A stretch of 57,916 bases of DNA from Methanocalculus taiwanensis (lineage in GTDB: Archaea > Halobacteriota > Methanomicrobia > Methanomicrobiales > Methanocorpusculaceae): assembly GCF_024372745.1 (NCBI RefSeq), contig NZ_VOTZ01000016.1, forward strand, positions 1 to 57,916, in the 5' to 3' direction. Within the stretch, counting starts at the first letter, position 1; the number at the start of each line of letters is the position of its first letter. A program made the translations under genes and the position numbers. The notes beneath the pieces were generated by a model. The model saw nothing but the letters and a program-made list of their open reading frames with translations. It was not told where the DNA came from and did not search any database. Positions 52,950 to 57,916 of this stretch are shown in pieces.

Positions 52950-54422
52950 TCAATGAGCCTCATCATTAGGTCCAAGTGCGTGCTCTTTCCAGACCTGCTC
53001 CCTCCATATTGGGCCGCTATTGTAGCTGCAAAATGGTATAATCCGCCCATCCGGGGTTGCATAATGGATACAGCAGCGGTTTACCCTGTTTATATCATAA
53101 TTGTAATTATCCATGAAATGCATCGTCCCTATAAAGAGCGCATTCCAGTGGAACTTTCTGAGCGCATCAAAATTCTGGTGGATCAGGGCATTTGTAATCA
53201 GCCCCCAGAAATCAATCCTATCCTGATTATCCTTTTTCATGGTGGTACGGAGGTGATTTACTCCCTCAAGCAGTGTTCGATATTTATTGATGGCTCCTTT
53301 CTGTTTCAACCCTTGTGCGATGGTATCAATCGATTCAAAGAACTCGTCCACATTCACCATCCTGTTCACCGGGACCAGGCCATGGTCGGTGACAAACAGG
53401 TATGTTGCTGCCCCGCAATGAGGATTGGCGGTAAACTGAATCTGCGGGCGGCCGGTATATGATTCGACGAGATCGATGATCGGCTCAACACACGGGATCG
53501 GGTAGAAGTCTTCTGCTTTCAATACACCTTCTGTCTGCTGTTCTATTCCATTGAGAAGATCCGGGATGGTAATCCGCTCCTTCATTATATCATCATTACT
53601 TGCAGCACCGGTGAACGCAACCGGCTGGAAATTCACACCCCTTATTACATCGATATTGTCTGCGGCAAAGCGGATGATTGCGCCTGCTTCATGGTTATTC
53701 TTCCCGCCTATGATTGTCGGCACGAGGACGATCCCGACTTTTTCCCTGCGACAGTTCTCTATGACTTTTTTACTAATCTCAAGAAGGTTATTTGTCTCTT
53801 TGGTAACTCCGTCAAAATGAAGGTATACTGTTGAAACACCAGCACTTTTCAGTTCTGCTACCAGTTTTTCATCCTGTGCAAGCCTGATTCCGTTTGTGGC
53901 GATCTGTACCTGGTTAAATCCGTACTCTTTAGCCTTTCTGACGATCTCGGGGAGATCTTTTCTCATTGTCGGCTCGCCCCCGGAGAGCTGGATGGCTGGT
54001 GGAGGCACAGGCTTCTGTGATCGGAGGAGGAGGAACATCTCCTCTATCTGCTCCATTGAAGGTTCATAGATGAAGCCGCACGCGCGGGCATTTGCAAAAC
54101 AGAAATCACAATTCAGGTTGCAACGGTTGGTGACATCCACATTGGCAAGCAGGGTTCCTGATCTGTGTTCGGAGCAGAGGCCGCAATCATATGGACATCC
54201 TCTTGATTCTTCTTTCTGTATGGAGTTTAACACCCCTGAACCGATCGCATTAAAGGCATCGAATCGGTGGTACATTGCTGAATCTGACCAGTATAATGAT
54301 CTGAAGGGACCATGTTCGGGACAAATACGAGAGATCCATACTGCATTATCTTCATCTGTCAGATCAGCATCAAGCACCTTTTTGCATATCGGGCAGATTC
54401 CTTTTGTCTTTTTAATCAACAT
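52950..54422 (-). CDS. Radical SAM protein of the MJ0619 / tetraether lipid synthase family
   Basis: 490 residues. The SAM-binding cluster motif is CNLNCDFC (C-x3-C-x2-C) near residues 101-108, followed by IQLSGGEPT. Extra cysteines lie in CPICKK and CPEHG (N-terminus) and GCPYDCGLC just before, and near HCGAATY and RCCIHYATPDG, as expected for auxiliary clusters. MJ0619 was first reported as a methanopterin C7/C9 methylase, and the same family was later shown to be the tetraether lipid synthase Tes. The MptN-like gene follows (methanopterin) and carS diverges 78 bases away (lipid), so the context fits both. Confidence 0.8.
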   Translation of the reverse strand: MLIKKTKGICPICKKVLDADLTDEDNAVWISRICPEHGPFRSLYWSDSAMYHRFDAFNAIGSGVLNSIQKEESRGCPYDCGLCSEHRSGTLLANVDVTNRCNLNCDFCFANARACGFIYEPSMEQIEEMFLLLRSQKPVPPPAIQLSGGEPTMRKDLPEIVRKAKEYGFNQVQIATNGIRLAQDEKLVAELKSAGVSTVYLHFDGVTKETNNLLEISKKVIENCRREKVGIVLVPTIIGGKNNHEAGAIIRFAADNIDVIRGVNFQPVAFTGAASNDDIMKERITIPDLLNGIEQQTEGVLKAEDFYPIPCVEPIIDLVESYTGRPQIQFTANPHCGAATYLFVTDHGLVPVNRMVNVDEFFESIDTIAQGLKQKGAINKYRTLLEGVNHLRTTMKKDNQDRIDFWGLITNALIHQNFDALRKFHWNALFIGTMHFMDNYNYDINRVNRCCIHYATPDGRIIPFCSYNSGPIWREQVWKEHALGPNDEAH

Positions 54423-54500
54423 TCTTCACTCACCCGCAATACCTTCAGTGTAAGTATGTGATACAGTATTTTTTAAACCTTCCACCATAGTACATAGGAT

Positions 54501-55058
54501 ATGGGCAGTATCAGTATCATTTCGCTTTTCATCATTGGAATTTCTGCCATATGGATAATGCTACCCGCATATCTCCCCAACCCTGTTGCTGCTGCACTTG
54601 GTGGTGGGAAGCCTATCGATGGAGGACATTGCTGGAGCGATGGAAGAAGGATCTTTGGTGACGGAAAGACGATCAGAGGTCTTATTGTCGGGATTTGTGG
54701 GGGTATTGCAATCGGGCTCATACAGATTCTGATACAGTCATATGCGAATATCGGTTATCTCCCTGCACACACGCTCCTCTCGGTTCTTCTTCTTGCAATC
54801 GGTGCGCTTCTTGGGGATCTCGGAAAAAGTTTTCTGAAGAGGAGAAGGGGTGTCGGGAGAGGTGAGAAGTGGCCGATTGCCGATCAGTTTGATCTCGTAA
54901 TCGGCGCATTTATCCTCGTCTTCATCTTTGATCCCATCTGGGCAATGTCAGTAATCACACTCCCGATAGCTCTTGCAATCCTGATCCTCACCCCGGTCCT
55001 GCACCGGGGAACAAATATTATTGGCTATATACTTGGAATAAAAGAGGTACCATGGTAG
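54501..55058 (+). CDS. carS: CDP-archaeol synthase
   Basis: 185 residues with four to five membrane segments. The cytoplasmic loop GGGKPIDGGHCWSDGRRIFGDGKT (near residues 33-56) followed by GALLGDLGKSFLKRRRGVGRGEKWPIADQFD is the DUF46/CarS signature. It links CTP to digeranylgeranylglyceryl phosphate in the archaeal lipid pathway. The 3' end overlaps pyrE by seven bases. Divergent from the radical SAM gene. Confidence 0.94.
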   Translation: MGSISIISLFIIGISAIWIMLPAYLPNPVAAALGGGKPIDGGHCWSDGRRIFGDGKTIRGLIVGICGGIAIGLIQILIQSYANIGYLPAHTLLSVLLLAIGALLGDLGKSFLKRRRGVGRGEKWPIADQFDLVIGAFILVFIFDPIWAMSVITLPIALAILILTPVLHRGTNIIGYILGIKEVPW

Positions 55059-55564
55059 ACGATATTTCAACTCTCCTGATCCAGTATCATGCGATCGAAT
55101 TTGGGGATTTCAGATTGGCATCCGGTCAGCAGAGTTCCTATTACGTGGATATCAAACAGGCTGTGACAAAACCGGATCTGCTTTCTGCAATCGGACGTAT
55201 AGTCTCAGAAAAGTTTGATTTTGATTGTGTTGCAGGCGTTGCCGTCGGAGGTGTTCCGCTTGCAGTTGCCGTTTCACTTGCATCAGGCAAGCCCTATGCG
55301 ATCATCCGTGCGACAGAGAAGGATCATGGAAAGTCTGCGCGGGTTATTGGAAATGTTTCTGGCAGAAGGGTGCTTCTCATAGAGGATGTCACAACATCCG
55401 GTGGTTCTGCCATATATGGCGTTGAAGAGTTGCGGAGTGCTGGGGCAACAGTTGATCTGGTTGTCACCATTGTCGATCGTGAACAGGGAGCAGAGGAGCG
55501 TCTGCAGGAACTGGGAGTACTACTCACTCCGCTTGCACGGGTGAGTGAACTCCTGAAAAAGTGA
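55052..55564 (+). CDS. pyrE: Orotate phosphoribosyltransferase
   Basis: 170 residues. The PRPP-binding motif [14 protein letters not shown] is near residues 108-121, and [17 protein letters not shown] near residue 20 binds orotate. The fifth step of pyrimidine synthesis. Overlaps carS by seven bases; short archaeal form. Confidence 0.95.
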   Translation: MVDDISTLLIQYHAIEFGDFRLASGQQSSYYVDIKQAVTKPDLLSAIGRIVSEKFDFDCVAGVAVGGVPLAVAVSLASGKPYAIIRATEKDHGKSARVIGNVSGRRVLLIEDVTTSGGSAIYGVEELRSAGATVDLVVTIVDREQGAEERLQELGVLLTPLARVSELLKK

Positions 55565-55592
55565 TAGTATATTAGGAGAAGGGTTCAAATAC

Positions 55593-56885
55593 ATGACCAT
55601 GAATTACCTGGTTGTGGGTGGTGGCGGAAGGGAGCACGCACTTGCACGAGCACTCTCCTGCAATCCAGAGTCGGTCCTCTATGCTGTGATGTCCTCAGCA
55701 AATCCTGGTATTACTGCACTCTGCCGTGATTATTTGATCGCAAGCGAGACAGATAGTGATGCAATTGTCAGCTATGCCAGACGACAGCAGATCGACTATG
55801 CGGTGATTGGACCTGAAGCCCCATTACATGCCGGGGTTTCTGATGCCCTGCTTGATTGTGGAATCGGATGCCTTGGACCCACCCGGGCAGCAGCACAGAT
55901 TGAAACCGACAAAGCCTTCTGCAGAAGGCTGATGAAAGAATATCAGATTGATGGATTGCCCGCATATCGCATCTTTTTTGATCCAGAGGAAGCGGCTCTC
56001 TTCATAAATTCTCATGAGGAGGATGTCGTCATCAAGCCCATCGGCCTCACTGGAGGAAAAGGTGTCAAGGTGATGGGAGAACAGGTCGACCGTGCAGGAG
56101 CGTGTGAATATGCCCGTTCCATTCAGGGAGGCATGGTCATTGAGGAGCGGCTCCTCGGTGAGGAGTTTACCCTTATGGCATTTGTAGATGGTAATTCTCT
56201 TGTGCCAATGCCTCTTGTTCAGGATCATAAACGTGCATTTGTTGGCGATACCGGACCAAATACCGGTGGAATGGGATCATACAGCATGCCTGATCATGGA
56301 CTGCCCTTTGTGGAAGGTGCCGAATATGCAGCAGCTCTTAGGATCATGCATGATGTCGTTTCGGCACTGGATCGTTTGGGTGCTCCATATCGTGGAATTC
56401 TCTATGGGCAATTCATGAATACCGCTTCAGGCCCAAAAGTGATCGAATTCAATGCACGGTTTGGAGATCCGGAGGCGATGAATGTCCTATCCATCCTGTC
56501 TTCTGATTTCTCCGAGATCGCTATCCGTGTTGCTGAAGGGGATCTCCGGCAGTCAGATGTGTCTTTTGAGAATAAAGCAACCGTATGTAAATATATGGTC
56601 CCTGCCGGCTACCCTGACAACCCGGTAGGGGGAGATAGAATTGGGCTGCCCAAACAGCATGATGCCCTCCTCTATTATGCGAATGTAGAGGAGAAGGATG
56701 GATATATCAGAACCCGTACATCACGTTCCCTGGCATTTGTTGGCGTCGGGGAGACACTGGAAGATGCTGAACGAATTGCTGAGGCTGCGGCATCCTCGGT
56801 AACCGGAAATATCAGATACAGGCCGGATATCGGAAAAAATACCACTCTAAATGATCGAATCAATCATATGAAGGAACTGCGATGA
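55593..56885 (+). CDS. purD: Phosphoribosylamine--glycine ligase
   Basis: 430 residues with the start motif [18 protein letters not shown]-grasp domain with [14 protein letters not shown] near residue 148, and [13 protein letters not shown] near residue 219, plus [15 protein letters not shown] near residue 288. Second step of purine synthesis. Two in-frame ATGs (55593 and 55599) follow a GGAG site. Overlaps argF by four bases (ATGA). Confidence 0.96.
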   Translation: MTMNYLVVGGGGREHALARALSCNPESVLYAVMSSANPGITALCRDYLIASETDSDAIVSYARRQQIDYAVIGPEAPLHAGVSDALLDCGIGCLGPTRAAAQIETDKAFCRRLMKEYQIDGLPAYRIFFDPEEAALFINSHEEDVVIKPIGLTGGKGVKVMGEQVDRAGACEYARSIQGGMVIEERLLGEEFTLMAFVDGNSLVPMPLVQDHKRAFVGDTGPNTGGMGSYSMPDHGLPFVEGAEYAAALRIMHDVVSALDRLGAPYRGILYGQFMNTASGPKVIEFNARFGDPEAMNVLSILSSDFSEIAIRVAEGDLRQSDVSFENKATVCKYMVPAGYPDNPVGGDRIGLPKQHDALLYYANVEEKDGYIRTRTSRSLAFVGVGETLEDAERIAEAAASSVTGNIRYRPDIGKNTTLNDRINHMKELR

Positions 56886-57790
56886 ACGTCCTCTCAATTC
56901 TTGATCTCTCAACCCATGAGATCTCAACTATCATTGACAATGCAATCCGGCTGAAAGAAGAGCGTAATCTGGGTATCCCTCATCCGCATCTAGCAGGAAA
57001 AACACTCGGGATGATCTTTGAGAAATCATCGACACGAACCCGGATATCATTTGAGGTTGGGATGTTTGAACTTGGAGGATCTGCTCTGTACCTCAATCCA
57101 CGCGACATGCAGCTGGATCGTGGCGAGGCGATTGCAGATACCGCGCGTGTTCTCTCCCGTTATCTCTCTCTTGTGATGATTCGCGCACACAGGCATACCT
57201 CCATAGAGGCATTCTCTGTTGCATCTACAATACCGGTTATTAACGGTCTCTCTGATATCGAGCATCCATGCCAGATATTGGCAGATCTTATGACGCTTAA
57301 GGAGCGATTCGGCAGCCTTACAGGACTGGATATTGCATGGATTGGGGATGGAAACAATGTCTGCAACTCCCTGATCCTCTCATCCATCAGAACCGGGATG
57401 AATGTCCGGATTGCTGTTCCACCCGGGTATGAACCGGATCCGGATTGTGTTGCCAGGGCAGTAGATGAGGGTTCAGTTACCTTCTACAGTTCTCCTCTGG
57501 AAGCAGCGGAGGGTGCTGATGCAATCTACACTGACACCTGGATCTCAATGGGACAGGAGTCTGAGCAGGAAGAGCGGCTGAGAGCATTCCAGAGCTATCA
57601 GGTGAACGCAGCACTACTGAAACGCGCATCTCCTGAATGTATTGTTCTCCACTGCCTCCCGGCACACCGCGGCTGTGAGATCACCGATGAGTTACTGGAT
57701 GGCCCGCAGAGCGCCGTATGGGATCAGGCAGAGAACCGGCTTCATGCACAGAAGGCGCTTCTTCTCTCTCTCTTTAATATAGAAAAATAG
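56882..57790 (+). CDS. argF: Ornithine carbamoyltransferase
   Basis: 302 residues. The carbamoyl-phosphate motif EKSSTRTR is at about residues 44-51, HPCQILADL near residue 125, DTWISMGQE near residue 220, and the ornithine-binding HCLPAHRG near residue 258. It makes citrulline for arginine synthesis; argH is near the other end of the window. The last base of the TAG stop is the first base of the right end repeat. Confidence 0.96.
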   Translation: MNVLSILDLSTHEISTIIDNAIRLKEERNLGIPHPHLAGKTLGMIFEKSSTRTRISFEVGMFELGGSALYLNPRDMQLDRGEAIADTARVLSRYLSLVMIRAHRHTSIEAFSVASTIPVINGLSDIEHPCQILADLMTLKERFGSLTGLDIAWIGDGNNVCNSLILSSIRTGMNVRIAVPPGYEPDPDCVARAVDEGSVTFYSSPLEAAEGADAIYTDTWISMGQESEQEERLRAFQSYQVNAALLKRASPECIVLHCLPAHRGCEITDELLDGPQSAVWDQAENRLHAQKALLLSLFNIEK

Positions 57791-57916
57791 TAACAGGTCA
57801 GCACCCCCTCTCCTGACCTCTCCTTAACTCACATCACACACCCCCACTTTTCGGAAAATACGCCCGTATGACCGATAGATCCTTATATAATGAGAGATTA
57901 ATAGATATTTGGGATA
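57790..57916. repeat. Right terminal inverted repeat, 127 bp
   Basis: Exact reverse complement of bases 1-127; the match ends at 57790, the last base of the argF stop. Because the copies face each other, the two sides of this contig meet the same repeat in opposite orientation. The repeat itself carries no gene I can identify and no other copy is visible inside the window. Confidence 0.9.

Noticed and set aside
1-57916. The end repeats as terminal repeats of a giant transposon, virus or linear plasmid.
   Set aside because: The content is core chromosomal genes (ftsZ, rfcL, ribosomal protein, tRNAs) and the repeat is exactly 127 bases, typical of an assembly k-mer. A contig broken in a repeat explains it better.

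Overview
This window looks like one complete contig from a methanogenic archaeon, most likely of the order Methanomicrobiales. The case rests on gene content: the archaeal Glu-tRNA(Gln) amidotransferase GatDE, a histone, the replication factor C large subunit, the archaeal DnaG-like protein, FtsZ, CarS, CobY, archaemetzincin, an archaeosine-pathway radical SAM protein, two methanogenesis-marker proteins (Mmp2 and Mmp4/MtxX), a MptN-like ATP-grasp ligase and a reductive half-TCA cluster. Promoters, where visible, are archaeal BRE/TATA elements, and most genes sit in tightly packed operons with ATGA or TGATG overlaps. The two ends are exact inverted repeats of 127 bp, which is the signature of a contig broken inside a genomic repeat.

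Layout. 0.2-10.4 kb: a small membrane protein, tRNA-Thr(TGT), then minus-strand operons with DUF2070, dph6, a PfkB kinase, UPF0212, a nitroreductase, unknown small proteins, and gatE-gatD-argH. 10.6-13.3 kb: a NitT/TauT-type ABC transporter whose binding protein has its two lobes in swapped order. 13.4-24.3 kb (plus strand): rpl10e, fumarase alpha/beta, korDABC, sucCD, dacZ, metK, hisG-hisA-hisB. 24.3-28.9 kb: histone, mmp4, mmp2, rfcL, UPF0146, archaemetzincin. 28.97-29.9 kb: a stand-alone Cas1 homologue without CRISPR array or cas2. 29.9-32.2 kb: acylphosphatase, a phosphoglucosamine mutase-type enzyme, a DUF5806-like protein. 32.3-36.4 kb: an accessory island with a structured non-coding stretch, an IS4-family insertion sequence and about 2.2 kb without a convincing gene. 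36.4-41.5 kb: XerA-type recombinase, a tautomerase, DUF373, a coiled-coil protein preceded by a 48-codon gene, ftsZ with a ribbon-helix-helix gene. 41.7-46.7 kb: cobalamin genes, ornithine cyclodeaminase-type enzyme, RaSEA, a surface protein. 46.8-57.8 kb: tRNA-Ser(TGA), hypC-hypA-hypE, pyrC, UPF0235, dnaG, UPF0058, an ATP-grasp/radical SAM pair, carS, pyrE, purD, argF.

How the genes work together. Fumarase, SucCD and KorDABC form the reductive arm from malate to 2-oxoglutarate; the fumarate reductase is not in the window. GatDE makes Gln-tRNA(Gln); argF, argH and the ornithine cyclodeaminase handle ornithine and arginine; hisG/A/B serve histidine; pyrC, pyrE and purD serve nucleotides; hypCAE matures NiFe hydrogenases; MptN-like and MJ0619-like proteins point to methanopterin or lipid biosynthesis, and carS makes CDP-archaeol.

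The observations most worth following are the circularly permuted binding protein, the solo Cas1 with Asn in place of the metal-binding His, the repeated TGTCAGACA palindromes in the RHH-ftsZ leader, the 48-codon gene ahead of the coiled-coil protein, the non-coding island, and the exact 127-bp inverted ends.
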